Positions 20,395-33,077 are shown, counted from the first letter of the stretch. The stretch is 64,000 bases of DNA from Lepidodermella squamata (GCA_047495785.1 JBLDXI010000019.1:434001-498000), one strand, 5' to 3'. Notes: generated by a model not told the origin, from the sequence alone. Translations and numbers: made by a program.

Positions 20395-21520
20395 TCAGCG
20401 TGTGTTCGACTTTTTAACCTGTCCAATAACTGAATCAACGATATAAGCATCAATCAAAGTTTCTTCGTGTTTCCGCAACGGATGTTCGATTACAACGGAG
20501 CCGGATCCTTTCGAAGCATGCCATTGCTCGAAAATATCAGCAAAAGCCTCCGCTTCATACGCCAGGGCCTGGGCATTAGTATAATTGAACTCCAGCCCAT
20601 CGCTCGGCGACTTCAGCCCAGGGTAGGTCTCATACACCTCGGTCGTGATCGAACCATCCTGACGGGTAAGTTCCAACACTTGCGGCGTCCAAAATGGCGC
20701 CTTGATTCTGGCGCAGACAAACTCAGAGCCAAATTCGAAAAATATCTTGGCGTCGCAAAGTTCAGGATGACCGGACCTAGCGTCGATTCGGAAAACTGCG
20801 TTTTTCCCGTTCTGATAATCGAGAGAAACAGTAGCAGCCATATCGACCCCGTGTTCGTTTGAAACACAACCCATTGACGTGATTTTGCTTGGTTTCGCGC
20901 CAAAAACCATAGTGGCGAGTTGGAAGCAATAAACACCGATATCAAGCATCGCCCCACCCCCTAATTCCGGCTTAACGACCCGCGGGTTGAATTTATTGAC
21001 CACTGTGAAGTTGCCCATTACAGCTGTTACATTGTGGGTGGCTAGAATTTCCCGTAGCCGAGCGTAGACTGGGTTGAAACGGCTCCACATACCCTCCATA
21101 ACTAAGACGTTATGCTCCTTCGCTTTGTCTAGCACTTTTTGGCTCTGCTCGAGGGACATGGTCATAGGTTTCTCGATCAACACGGCCTTACCAGCTCGAA
21201 TAGCTGCCAGGGCTACAGAGGCATGGTCTGGGTGCAATGTCCCAACGTAAACAGCATCTAACATAATTAAAAAAAATAAGAAACATTAATTAAAGAAATT
21301 CCTTACTTATTTCGGGATCAGTGATCAGCTCATCGTAGCTTCCATATGATTTCGGTATTTTAAATTTTTCGCAAAATCTTTTAGCCGAATCTAAAGAAGA
21401 TCGGGAGGCTGCGGCGACAAATTCATGACGCGGAGAGTTGAGTCGCGAAACGCTGAGAGCAAAATCGTGAGAAGCGGCTCCACAAGCCGCAAATCCCCAC
21501 TTTAATTTGACTCCGGACAT
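20395..21520 (-). CDS. Trans-1,2-dihydrobenzene-1,2-diol dehydrogenase-like (Gfo/Idh/MocA) (358 aa)
   Basis: Exons 21307-21520 and 20395-21257 join in phase. An NAD(P)-dependent Gfo/Idh/MocA oxidoreductase. The N-terminal Rossmann fold has WGFAACGAASHDF in the nucleotide-binding position, followed by AAASRS and AVYVGTLHPDHASVALAAI. AGKAVLIEKPMTMSL holds the catalytic EKP lysine. The C-terminal half has GGGAMLDIGVYCFQLATMVF, as in animal dimeric dihydrodiol dehydrogenases (about 330-340 residues). Known relatives oxidise trans-dihydrodiols and D-xylose with NADP; the substrate here is inferred. The start ATG directly follows a strong 3' splice site (TTATTTCATAG). The second oxidoreductase lies 170 bases upstream on the same strand. 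Confidence 0.9.
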
Positions 21521-21690
21521 CTATGAAATAAATAAAAAAAACTAATTTTTCTCGAAATTTTGGAATTTCGAAACGTTCGCGATTCCACTACTAATGGTAT
21601 TATGAGATGAAATGCGGGCGGGGCAGACAATTTATTCATTTTTCATTCAACTGGAAATTTACGACAGGGACAATTAAAATTATTTTGTTT

Positions 21691-23002
21691 TCACAGCAGT
21701 TCTTTCCACGATTTAGCTCCAGGTATGCGTTCGTACGCAACTCGTTCCGGCTTTCCGCTCAACCTCGACGCTTCAGCTGCGTCAGATATCAGCATTGAAT
21801 TCACAACATCACGGCCTAAAATGAAAGAACCAAGCTGTTTCTTAGCGGCCTCATCTCCGTCAAGATGAGCTTTGACTAGTCTCAGAAAATGTTCAATTGA
21901 AGCGCGGTAACTCTCGCCGTATCGTTGCGGAAAAGATGGGAAAATCGGCGAAGTCATCGTGCTTTGGTTCAAATTTTGTTGATTAGCTGCAACCGTGATA
22001 GAAAGACCGTTTTGCCGCTGATTTCGACTTTCAATCATTCCTTTCTCGCAAAAAGCTTCCACCCTCTGGTCGTAGCCGTAATTTGCCAGTCGCGATAAAT
22101 CAAGGCTGGCCATAAACGCGTTAGGGTGCGAAAATTTCATAGTGATAGCCAGGGTGTCTACATCGCCAATACTAGCAACGCCTGGGTCGTGACAGGTTGC
22201 CATAGTGAAAATTTCGTCAGGGAAACCGCCAGCCAACCAGCAAACCAAATCAAAATCGTGAATTCCAAAATCTTTCACCATGCCACCTGATGTCTTCAGA
22301 AACTCGACCGGAGGCAAAGGACAGTCTCTGGTGCACGAAAAACTTATGTAAAATATACAAGTGTTGCAGGGATCAACAGACCTTCCCACAGTTTTTATGA
22401 CCAAAGGCTGTCCAAGAGCTCCACTTTTCAGAGTTTTTCGCATCTCAGCTAACGTCGGGTCGAATCGCCGATTCATGCTGCAGAAAAGCGGGACATTTCG
22501 CTCCTCTGCCAAGCGATATAATTCGGCAGTCAGCTCGGCCGTAGTTGCTAGCGGTTTCTCACAAAACACACATTTTGACGCCAATAATCCAGCTTAAAAA
22601 AAATTGAATTTCACCTGATGTCTAATTTTGGTTTAATATCTCACCTCTAACAATTGCTTCATGCTCAGCTGTTGGCGTTGTCACGACTATCGCGTCGATT
22701 TCATCCGGGGCTAACTTCAACTGCAATTGATCTGGTGTGAAAAGCAGTTTGCGAGGCTCTTTTACGCCGATATCTGTGAGGTAGGTGATAGAAGCATCAT
22801 GAGCTGTGGCAATCTCAAAAATAGCGACAAGATCAGCTAGCGGGCTTCTCAGTAGATTGCCAACGTGAATCTTGCCAGCTCGGCCGAATCCACAAACTGC
22901 AACCTTGCAAGGCATTGAAATCGTGGTTTTGTATAGCGCGCGATAAAATTTAGCAAATACAAATTTCGAGCGTGAAATTCCCCCTACAACGTTACGCATC
23001 AC
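21691..23002 (-). CDS. Inositol 2-dehydrogenase-like Gfo/Idh/MocA oxidoreductase (401 aa)
   Basis: Three exons: 22645-23002, 22382-22592 and 21691-22327. The first part reads MPCKVAVCGFGRAGKIHVGN (Rossmann GxGxxG), then DEIDAIVVTTPTAEHEAIV and KCVFCEKPLATT with the catalytic EKP. The C-terminal part has DCPLPPVEFLKTSGGMVKDF and GIHDFDLVCWLAGG, as in bacterial-type myo-inositol dehydrogenases. A 54-base GT-AG intron at 22328-22381 is a multiple of three without stops and would be missed by ORF calling; removing it restores the family's VGRDCPLPP run. The first ATG gives a 29-residue leader with basic and aromatic residues. The second (MPCK...) fits the family start better. The substrate is inferred. 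Confidence 0.85.
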
Positions 23003-23222
23003 CGGCTTTTACTACATTGTTGATACAGCAGGACGATTTTACCATATGATAATGAAAATGCAGGCTGATGGGGTTCATAATTAATACGAGTCTGATCCCA
23101 TGGTTCAATTTCGATGGATCGCAATTTTATTGCCAATAAATCGAAAAATCATCACAGTCAGAATTTCCCATGTTCAACAGAATTAAATCACAAATTCAGG
23201 TGTCAAAGCAGATTATTTCTCA
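23003..23222. other. Short spacer
   Basis: No gene. Probably 3' sequence of the alpha-mannosidase gene and 5' sequence of the oxidoreductase gene, both on the minus strand. Confidence 0.4.
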
Positions 23223-26200
23223 TTATTTCGCTTTGATGCAGAATGTGCGAATTTGCATCGGCCTCATTAGAACAGCATTCCAGTCGTCGTGACCTGATTC
23301 TTCAGCAAGACGACGCAGGCCAAGTGGGTCAGCCCCGGCATTATTACTATCACCAGGCCATTGGAGTCGCGTCAAATCGCTGATTGGCATATTAGCGCCG
23401 AGAGCCAACTCGCTGATGTCAATATTCGCACTACCAGTCAAGGTTGTCGCGAAATTTAGAAGTGGGACTGATGTGTTTTGAGACAGCTGTTGATCCTCAC
23501 CAGCTTCGAACAAATGCTCCAATCTTAGTAGAAAATCACAACCGGCGAAATTTCTCTCCAGCGTCATAAGATGAATATTTTCAGGTAGGCTAACGTCAGA
23601 TTCTTGCAAAATTGGCTTCCCAGCTGAAGTCTGAAAAAAACAGATAAAGGAATTCTTGTAAATTTAAACGAATCGAGCTCTTTTACCGTTAAATGTAACC
23701 CGGCCTCAAGCCATTCGCCTCGGCTCGAAATCGACGAAAACGCAATCATTGGCTTATTCATCACCATCTGGCTCAATTTACGGTAATTTTTCGCCGCTGA
23801 ACCCGGAACATTCAAGGCCAGACGGACGTGCCCAGTCGCAACCAAGCCATGGCCATCTTCAGTCTCCATCAACGCCTCGGCAACTCCGAAATTGTCGTCT
23901 TTTGTCAGCCGCCGGTGGACCATTAGTTCGAGGGTCCCATCGCGGAAACCAGTCGCACCTTGAGCTCGATCGGTGATCGCTGTTAACTGAGCCTTCTTAT
24001 CACGAGTGCTGACTCTGGCTACGATTGGGTAGTAATTCTGCGAGACATTTTGGGTCGGAGCCAACTGCCAAGTCGATCTATTTTTGGCATAATGTCAAAT
24101 CATTGAATTTGACCTAGTTTTGGACAATTTAATTTTTCTTACCGGGTATCACGCTGCCGCCGTTGCATTTCCCTACCATTAGCATCGGTGAAGAATTCCC
24201 CATTATTGGCGATTGAAGACTCGAAAAATGACACAACCTCGCGTCCAACAGAAGGCTTTTCGACCGGAATCGGGCCAACAACCCACTGCGTATCAACATG
24301 AGCCTCGCCGTCATATAAACGATAGATGGACTTGGCCCAGCTCGAATGGTATCGGTGTATTTCAACAACTTGCTTGCCAGCCAAAGTCAACGTTTCGCCG
24401 TCTTCGAAATGATTCAAATTATTCGAATCCGGGTTGAATCGATACGCGCCAGAGGTAGGCTTCGGCGGCATTGCGGCCATGTAATAGGCCATTGTGTGCC
24501 GCAGCTTAACTTCGACCTTTTCGATTTTATTCTCCAATCGTTCGATTACACCCCGGTCGTTAAGATGGAGGCGTAAGACGCCGTTATCGAAAATTTGACC
24601 ATCCGATTTCCGTTGGACTGAAGCAAGCTCGAGTTGATTCGAGGGTTTGATGAAGTAAACAGAAGTCCCTAAAGCTGGCAGTTCAGCTCGGAAAATTAGT
24701 TCGTGGGTTGCGGTTGAATTTCCGCGGGTTGGAATCGAACCGATATCGCCGGGTAAAATCGGCATCAAGTCGCTGATAACTGGCTGGCCATTGGCGTCCG
24801 TCACTGCGAAACCGCCAACTTGTGTCACTTGAACCGGAACTCGAAGCCACGTGGTCGATTTTTGGGCAATAGGGTTGTAGATCAATACCGAGAATCCCTA
24901 ATTTGGTGAAACGGGCAATATTACAATTTTCCGAAATAATTTTAATTTTCGATAATTAAAACGTGGAAAAATTATCGAAGTTAATGAAAAATAAATTGCG
25001 AAAACTTCGAGTTTTATAAATTTTCAATCAGACTACCTGCGAAGATGCTTGTTCCGAGAATGGACAGTAAGATTCGTTTAGCAGCGGGCAGAAAGTTAGT
25101 TTAGGCGATTGGCAGTTTGAATCGTCCTTGCATAGCAGTTTCTCGAAGGCATTCGATGAAACATTTCGAGCAATCGAAATCGCCCGAGCGGCTCGCATGC
25201 GCGCATCATTAGTAACAGCCTGAAAAAAATGTCATCGAAATAGTAATGAAAATAATAAAATTGCGAAACTCAATGATAATTTTAAGGGGGCTTTTCAGAA
25301 TTTTAACGGGTTTCCCGTTAGCGCCCAGACCATGATCCCGCATCCTGACTCAAAAATGGATGCGATTTTCGGAATCTAGGCTAAAATAAATGGTATATTC
25401 CAAGCTCCCGGGAATTTTTCCAAGTTCCCCGACGAAGTTAGGGTATTACGTCATACCCTGTACTTTTCCCTATATTAATATTATCTCACTAATACACTAA
25501 CAACAATCTAAGTACTGGACAATCTAAGTAATCAACAAATTTTTGACAAGAATACCATTTTCAATTTGTTTCCGATCGCCTTAATCAATCGGCCTCGTGT
25601 GGGCCGTAATGAAATCGGAAAAAATCCGTCAAAAAAATGGGGGGTCGTGAGTCTTGTTTTGACGTGAATGTAATGTCCGATTGATCGAATTGGTATCGAT
25701 TTTCGAAGATGGGAATCCCACCCTGCTTAGGTAACAGTAGAGGCCACATGCCAAGCCATACATCAGTAGATAGCTGGGATTATGATCTACTTGAATTTGG
25801 CATAGTCCGGGAACTTGAAAACCTCCGCAGAGAAAGAGATAGATCCAAAAACCACGTTCCCAAAGGGGAACATACGGCGCTAACGGGTTTAAATAATTTC
25901 ATTGAGGTTCCAGCACCGAATTTCGAGCTTCCCAATTATATTATTACGATTTTTAGCGATATCAACCTGTTATTTTCTTGATCGTTATTGATGCTGCACA
26001 TGACCTGATGATTTCTAATCAAGCAACTGGGTACCATCGGCTAGTTGGAATTTTTTGAAATTTTGGCTGTCTAGAGTGATCGGAAAAATCACTGATTTGA
26101 GAAATCGATACTTTGAATCGATATCGGCTTGCAGGCTGAAGTGTAGCAAATAAAGTAAAATATCTTGTCGAATTTTGGGAATATTTGAGGTGTCCAATTG

Positions 26201-27950
26201 GCACACCCATTTTAAAGCTAATGCGTTGCGCCTTCGTCCTAGTTTTCTCGAATTAAAGGGAAAACTAACCTGTTTCGAAGTTCCAGAAACTGCGTCATGA
26301 TGGGTCAAAATTCCAACCGTGTCGCGAACAGCGTCCATCTTCGGGCCTTCAGATGTTGCCGGGCTCATCGCCAACAGTTGGCGAACAATCGTATACGCAT
26401 TGTTCAAATCACGAACAATCTTCTTCAAGCTCGGCCGAGACGTGAAATAACCCGTCCAAAACGAGGCGGCATTATCAGCATACGGGAAAAAGTCGTCCGA
26501 CTTGCGCGGCAACGGTCCCGGCGACTGTTTGTTCACCGCCCGCGTGTAGCAAGACGGCGATGAGTAGAAAGCGTGGAAAGTATCTGAATGATTGTTTATT
26601 TGCTTGATAAGGGCGTCGAGGTTGAGGAACCACGCCGAGGCTGATTGGTAATTGAAATCACAACCCATTGTAACAAAGATATTCGGAGTTTTATAGACGG
26701 CCTTCTGTAGAGACGCCCAGTTGAGGAACATGCCGATCCGCTCACCTACATTGAAGCCTTAACAAAATTGAGGCATAAAAAAAATTAAAATAATCAAAAA
26801 ATTATTAAAAAAAAATTAAAATTGAATTAATTAAAAATTTATTAAAAATCCTACCCTACCTTCCATATTAGGATCGTCCATAATCGGATCATCATTCGAG
26901 CCAACATCGAACCAAAATCCACTCGGCGGGCAGTACGTCGAATCAGGCAAAGCATGGGTGAAAATATTCAAGTCGAATTCAGGCGTCGAAGGTCTCAGCT
27001 TCCAAACTGATTCAAGCTCTTTCTTCGAAGCTCTAGTAGCTCGATCTTGGTAGTCCAATCTCGCGAAAAACAGCCCATTCATGCCGAATTCAGCCGAAAT
27101 GGACGCCATCTCCCTCGAATGGCCGAATGGGTCGACTTGCCAGGCGATTAATGGCGTGTAAAACGGGTCGATTTCGCGTCGAATAAAGTCGAACCCTAGC
27201 GTATGCGAGTCGATAATCGCCGAGTAGTCAGTTGTAGCTTCATCAGCCATCGCCCAACCCGCGCAGACAATCTCAAGCTGACCGTTGCGTAAAAGCCGGC
27301 GGAACAGCGTTTTCATCGTGTCGGATTGGCGACGCCACCACCGGGCTAGAAACGCCATTTCGACTTGAACGTATTTCCGGTTTGGGTCCATGGCTAACGC
27401 GCTGATAGCGCTGTCTATGATATAATTAACCCCAGCTGATTGAATGTCGTTATGGGCGCCGTAGAAATACTCGTCGACTGTCTTGAGCCAGCCGACGTCG
27501 TCATGAGAATGAGCAATGATGTGCAAATTTGTTTTGGTTGTCGATAAAGGCGGACAGTGCTTAAAAAAGTTTCAAATTATTTGAGAAATGGGATAAATTT
27601 TTTGAAAATAATACCTCGTCATGAAGGCCCTTATTGTAAGGCGAATCCTCAACATTGACTGCTTTCTCAGTCTTCGGGCCCTCCTGGTTATTCTGGTTAT
27701 CTGGGTCTTCGACAATCATTAATATAACGCCACTTTCATCGAGATCTGCCCTGTTTAGTTCTTGAGCTTGTTGCCATAAAGCCCTGGTAGTTTGAGCTCG
27801 TAGCCAATAGCTCGTGGACAAAGAGCCGAGGGCAAAAGCTGCGAAAATAAGGGCGACGGTTGACAGCCAGCGACATGAACGGGGTCGCCTTCGAGAGAAA
27901 TCAGCCGATTCCTCTTCAGCGATTAATAACCGCTTTTTAGAAAAATCCAT
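23223..27950 (-). CDS. Lysosomal-type alpha-mannosidase, GH38 (1086 aa, 7 exons)
   Basis: Exons 27615-27950, 26860-27559, 26270-26757, 25037-25219, 24143-24897, 23687-24077 and 23223-23630 all join in phase. GH38 removes alpha-mannose from N-glycans. Catalytic features: HIIAHSHDDVGWLKTVDEYF (zinc ligands H131 and D133), WQVDPFGHS with the nucleophile D255, SDDFFPYADN, FWTGYFTSRP and HHDAVSGTSKQ. The C-terminal half has WVVGPIPV, REVVSFFE and GTLELMVHRRLTKDDNFGV, as in MAN2B1-type enzymes (about 1000 residues). Instead of a typical signal peptide there is a 26-residue basic head and a hydrophobic stretch near 27-50, so a type II anchor or late-cleaved signal is likely. The ATG is one base after a 3' splice site. 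One intron (25220-26269) is about 1 kb, 20 times the usual size. Confidence 0.95.
25220..26269. other. Oversized intron of the alpha-mannosidase gene
   Basis: This 1050-base GT-AG intron is much longer than the other introns here (about 50-110 bases). It contains a plus-strand frame (25709-25981) with no recognisable domain. An inserted and decayed mobile element is the likely cause of the length, but I found no clear terminal repeats. Confidence 0.5.
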
Positions 27951-29478
27951 CCTAAAAATTAAGGCGTGCGCAATAATTATTTAAATCCTTGAAAATCCAG
28001 ATAAATTTGAATAAAAACAATCAACGCTAATAGCCAAGCTTTTAGATAGAATTTCAAACAATGCCAGGTAAATTTTAAAATAGAGGGAGAAAACCCAAGA
28101 CATTTTACGGCACCTACTACGCTGTAATGCTGAATGCAGCTCATTCGTAGTATTTTGCCAGTTAGAAATTATGAATGCACAAGCTTTTTCTCATGCGTGT
28201 GGTGTGTATGTGTGAGTGTGAGGGCAAAAAAGTAAATACGAACTGCGATCCAGGCACGTGCCACATGTGTGGATCGATGATGGCGAGATATAGCAGCTCA
28301 CTCATTTTATTAGCCTGTAGTGGGTGCGTGTCATTAGACAACATCGTAACCGCAAGACAAGGCGATATCGAAATTTATTAATTTCACGGCGGGCGAACAG
28401 AAATTTGTGAAGAAAATTATCGTTAAAATCGGATCAAAATAAAAAAAATCGTTGATGTTATTTCCAGGAATTATCAACGGTGAGCGGCATCTTGTCGAAG
28501 TTCCTTTTAAATTAAACGAGCCGTAAAAAGTTCAGCGGCAACGGGTCAGGTGAAACACGCGGGTTCAATTGTTATTAGGAGCTGAATTTCAGTGAAGCAT
28601 CGCTTTTTTATAAAAAAAAAAACAAATAGATGAGTTAAAACACACATTGCATTACAAACTGATGGTTTTCCCTTTTCCTGCTGTTTAATAGTAATTTTAC
28701 TACGAATTTTTATTTCTTTTTACGCATGTCAACGTCATTATTATTAGTTGCCTGTCCCTCTCGCTTATATTAGGAATAATGATTTTGTACTGCACGCGCG
28801 TTCAAAAAGCGAAGCACACCTAAATGAAGCCGCAACTCCCATGCCATAGTTATAACAGTAGTAGTAGTAGAGTGGCTAAAGTCCAATAATGACGCCGCAT
28901 TTTTCTTCATATATATACCTGTGTGCATTCTCCAATAATATATTTTCTGTAATATATTTATTGCTTTGTAGGCCCTCGACACGGCCGCCTAATGCAACGT
29001 AGAAATGTGTGCGGCTTTCACTCGAAACACTATTTACCTCTGCAGGTGGGGTGAATCTATTTGGCCGCAAGCACGACGCGTTTTTTGCATTTGCACCGGG
29101 CTCCGCCTTATAGTAGTAATAATACGCAGAGAGAGTATGACATCGTAAAAAATAGAAGAGCGGCTCACACACGCACGACAAACACGAGAATGCGCGGCTT
29201 GAAGCGATTATCCTTTCAATATTATCATATATACCTAGGTACTATACTGCGGTCATCAATGCCCATCATCCATTCTGATAGTGCATATCTATCGCGTATC
29301 TCATCAGGGAAATGCCGCATGGCGCCGCTAACCGCTGGTCACTATGCGTTAAAAACTTACCTGTAGCAATATTTTTCATTGTTTATTAAATGAGACAAAA
29401 TATTTCCTCGCTTCGGTGCTACGTCAAGAATTCAGTCAATTATGTTTGGTTTAGGTTTTTAATTATAACTCTTCAGCA
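27951..29478. other. Gene-free stretch between divergent genes
   Basis: It separates the alpha-mannosidase gene (minus) from the membrane protein gene at 29479 (plus), so both promoters should lie in it. It holds GT/CA-rich tracts (28190-28230, 29160-29190) and short trinucleotide runs (GTAGTAGTAG near 28860). No gene was recognised. Confidence 0.5.
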
Positions 29479-30298
29479 ATGGCTCAAGTGCCTCCTTCAG
29501 AAACCCGGTAAATTATCCTGAGAATTCCTGATTTTTTTACCTACTGTGTTTTTTGTTTACAGAGAAAATCCAAGCATGAATCAACCATATTTACCAACGC
29601 CCTCAGGACCTGCAGTTCAGACGTACCAGTACCGCCCTAATCGACCACCTCAAGCTTACCAGCCCTATATGACAGCCAAGAGCCACCCAGCTTCAGTCCT
29701 TCAATACCAGCAGATCGTCAACCCTGTTCACCAGAGCAAAAAGTCCGAAGTTGCTCAGCAAATAAAACCAAATCCCTACCTACCACCTGTTGAACAGCAA
29801 AATGTCATTATTGCACTGCAGAACCCTAGTGAAGCTGACAAACAGAAAGAAAACTGTCGAGAAGCTGCCATCGGCTTATCGATTTTTTCGCTTTTCTTCG
29901 TCGTTTTCTGTTTCGCAATTCCTGCCTTCATGCTGTCAAGGCGAAGCTCAAAAAACGCGACAATTGCTAATTATAAACTCTCAATTATTCTGGCTTCTAT
30001 TGGCATTGTCGTCGGCATCATTTGGGTCATTATCGCCGTAGCCCTCGGAGCTCCATCTCACCTTATCGTCGCAATATCAGCCGTTGCAGCTTTCTCCGTA
30101 ACTTACATGCTAGCTTTCATTTTCACGAGCGCTGTTATTCACGGCAAAAAATGCTGGTACGTCGATTTGTGCGATTGTTGCAAAAACGAAGATGAAAAGC
30201 AGCCGGAGAAACAGCCGGTTGCCTTCCAGCAACCCGCCCCACCTCCGGCTCCAGTAGTTATCCAGCAGCAACCAGTCGACGATTCTGTGACACTTTGA
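29479..30298 (+). CDS. CD225/dispanin-like protein with an extra membrane segment (254 aa)
   Basis: Exons 29479-29507 and 29563-30298 join in phase. The tiny first exon encodes MAQVPPSETR. Residues 11-110 are Pro/Gln/Tyr-rich. The core reads CREAAIGLSIFSLFFVVFCF then AIPAFMLSRRSSKN, a second segment (YKLSIILASIGIVVGIIWVI), and unlike the others a third long hydrophobic stretch (AISAVAAFSVTYMLAFIF). A Cys cluster follows (CWYVDLCDCCK) and then a Glu/Lys/Pro/Gln-rich tail. SIFSLF and AIPAF pair it with the gene at 9511. The odd number of segments would move the tail to the opposite side of the membrane. The ATG is two bases after a 3' splice site. Confidence 0.85.
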
Positions 30299-30505
30299 AA
30301 TGACATTTTCTTCGCGTTGTGACTCAATTCTTTCTATAATATATGACCTCACTTTTTTACGACTTGCACCTCAATATTTTCTTTCGGGTGACAGCTACCT
30401 CTCAGATTTCGGGATTTATTTTGAATTATTATGCGAATTAAATATTAAGGAAGATTTTTGTTTTATTTTAGATGGCTTTTAGTTGGTTTTGAATCGTCGT
30501 CAAAA

Positions 30506-33077
30506 ATGGCTCAATATCACGTTGACGATCGATCATCAACTTCCCTTCAAAACCCCGAGTATGGCTTTATTTTCCCCGAAAAAATTCGCATTTTACTAAT
30601 TGATTTCATTTTAGGAATCTCGGACCACCCTCATTACAATTTTCGCAGAATCGAGGGTGGCACGTGGCTCGAAAGCCTCATCATACCTTCACCGACTTGA
30701 CCCCGCCGTTATCCGGTGAAATCAATGAGCCAAACAAGCCGATTCCTAATAACCAGCCACTGATTCAACCAGTCGTTTACCAATCGCCGCAAACGACCCC
30801 GGCTAACTACGCCATTCCCTACGAACAGCCTTTCCTGAACCCGGCAGTTGGCCAGCAAAACGTCCTGCCAAGTCCTTACACGTCTTCACAAGATGGCGAA
30901 GAACTTCGGCTGTCATTCACGCGGAATCTTGCGATATCGCCGGCCCAGCTAGCCGTCGAAGAGCAGCAACGGCAGAGTCGAGATTTATCGGCGCCAGTCG
31001 TCGCTCAAAAGTTGTTTATTTGCTTGCTTGTATCAGCCCATGTTGTAGCTAAATTTTTTTCCTTTTTGCTTTCTCACAATAAAAATAATAACAACCCTAC
31101 TACTGATGATGATGATTACGTCATTAGTAGTGGTTATAGGTACAGCCAACAGCAGCAAGAAATACCTGCTAGTAACAACACTACTCCAAAACCCGCAATT
31201 GCCGTTTTGCCAACCCTGCCAGCAGCTTACCGGCCAACCCATCCGCCCCTTTACGTGAACGATCACGTGATTGCCGCTGCATCCTACCAAAATGTTGAAA
31301 CTCAGCCTGAGAAAACGCCGCCAGCAAAACCTGGCCGATCGCCACAACCGCCGACCAGTTTAAGCAGCCAAATAATTGTGCCGAAACCGTGGCCTGGTTT
31401 CGGTAATAAACCAGTCGCATCATCTGGCGCCGCTCCTGCCGGCTATGTGAATGATAGAAATGTCCTACAGCCTACTGATGACGACGAGCCGATTCATGTG
31501 AAGCTGAGTGATTTGCAGAGTCGATTGCCGTCTGGGTTGTATCAGGATCCTACTATGCCTGGGGTTGCGACGTACAATTTCGAGCAGCCTCACAAACGTC
31601 GTGAAAATTTTCCACAACAGCAGCCGCAACAACAACAGCAACAGCAAGAACAGCCAAGGCCGCCGTCGGCTCACTATTTGGATCCACTTTCTGTTCCTCA
31701 GCCAATGTCAACAGGTAAATTCAGGAAAAATTGAGAAATTTTACGCAAAATTTGGTTTTGATAAACAAATCAAATCAAACAAAATTCTTTATGAATTTAG
31801 AGGTAGGGAAAAATTCTGAAAAACTCCAAATAATTTTGAAAAAAAATAAAAAATTCAAAATTATTTTTAGATATTTTCTAGATCGGAAATTTCTAATGAT
31901 CACTTTTCCCATTTACGCCATTATGTTGGAAAACCTTGCACTATCGTAGAATTTAGCGAATTAATTGAAATTTTAGGATCAATATTATATCTTCAATTTG
32001 GGACCAATCGAAGTAGGAAAATTGAAGCTCGATTTTATTTTGGCAATTTTGTTTTTAGCTTTTTCGAAATTTTTGAATTTGAAATGTTTTTAATTTTGTC
32101 CCAAAATAGTGTCAAGCCAAGCGAGACAGTCATCCGCGGTTTACCAGGACCCGGCGCATACACCATACCCTGCTGTTGCACCGCCACAACCGCCGGCCAT
32201 ATACGTTGACAGATCGTCGTTGGAAAAGGCCAAACAGGCGCCACTTGCCTTGCCAAGAACAAGCGTTACATTGAACCCAATTTTTGCGACAAGCGAATCG
32301 CCAGTAATTATGGCGCAGCCTGTAACATTCGCCCAGCCACAGCCTGCCCGGTCACATGTTGTGACATTCTCACAACCGCCACCGCCGCCGATTCAACCAC
32401 CATTACCGCAAATTACGGGAAAGACAGCTAATAACAGCGGAAGTAACAGGTATTTTAAACGTGGTTCAAACAACACGAGCAGTGCCAACTTGCCAAATGT
32501 CGAGCGAAAGGTTCAGCATCAAAAACGGCGCGAGCAATCTGCGTCGCCCGTGAGGTCACCTAAAAGTGACCTAGTTCCGGACACTCAGGTCAAACCTCGC
32601 TCTGCAAGCCTCGGACCTAGCACGCCAAGCTCAGAACGCGGCCCGGTTGAGTACGTTAAATACCAGCCGGTCGCCAAATCTGACCCTGTTATTAAAGGGC
32701 TGAATTATGTCCCAAGAAATCCGTCAGTTTTAGCGCCTGGCGCCTCGAAACAGCCGCGAGACGTCTACATAATAGAACAACCGCCGCCTGGCCCGGCGAA
32801 GAGTGCAGTTGACATGGCGAAATGGCGACTAAGGGCCATGATCATGTCGGTAATTGCCGTATTTGCCTTTTGCCCGCTGTCTATCGCCGCGTTATGCTGC
32901 GCTTTCAAGCCTCGCGCAACTTGGCGAAATTACAAAACTGCCATTTCAATTTCGATCACGTGCTACGTCCTCGCCGTTATTTGGATTGTGCTCGTTTGCA
33001 TTTACGTACCAAGCCGCGGTAATTTCAGCAACTGCTACCGCGATCGGTACACCGGCCGATGTCTATACGATAATTAA
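30506..33077 (+). CDS. Large CD225/dispanin-like proline-rich transmembrane protein (706 aa, 3 exons)
   Basis: Exons 30506-30558, 30615-31714 and 32110-33077 join in phase; the second intron is about 395 bases. The first 600 residues are Pro/Gln/Ser-rich with many PPP and PQPP runs and a poly-Gln stretch near the end of exon 2 (QQQPQQQQQQQEQPRPP). The C-terminal 90 residues are the family core: AKWRLRAMIMSVIAVFAFCP and LSIAALCCAF, loop KPRATWRNYK and a second segment with ITCYVLAVIWIVLVCIYV. The layout recalls PRRT-type dispanins. Residues encoded around 31010-31130 (hydrophobic, then Asn/Asp runs) look unlike coding sequence and may be an unrecognised intron or a low-complexity insertion. 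It lies between two other family members. Confidence 0.8.

Noticed and set aside
25709-25981. Plus-strand open frame inside the alpha-mannosidase intron
   Set aside because: No recognisable protein; probably chance or part of a decayed insertion.
28770-29366. Open frames on both strands between divergent genes
   Set aside because: Low-complexity composition and no domain; overlapping frames on opposite strands exclude one another.
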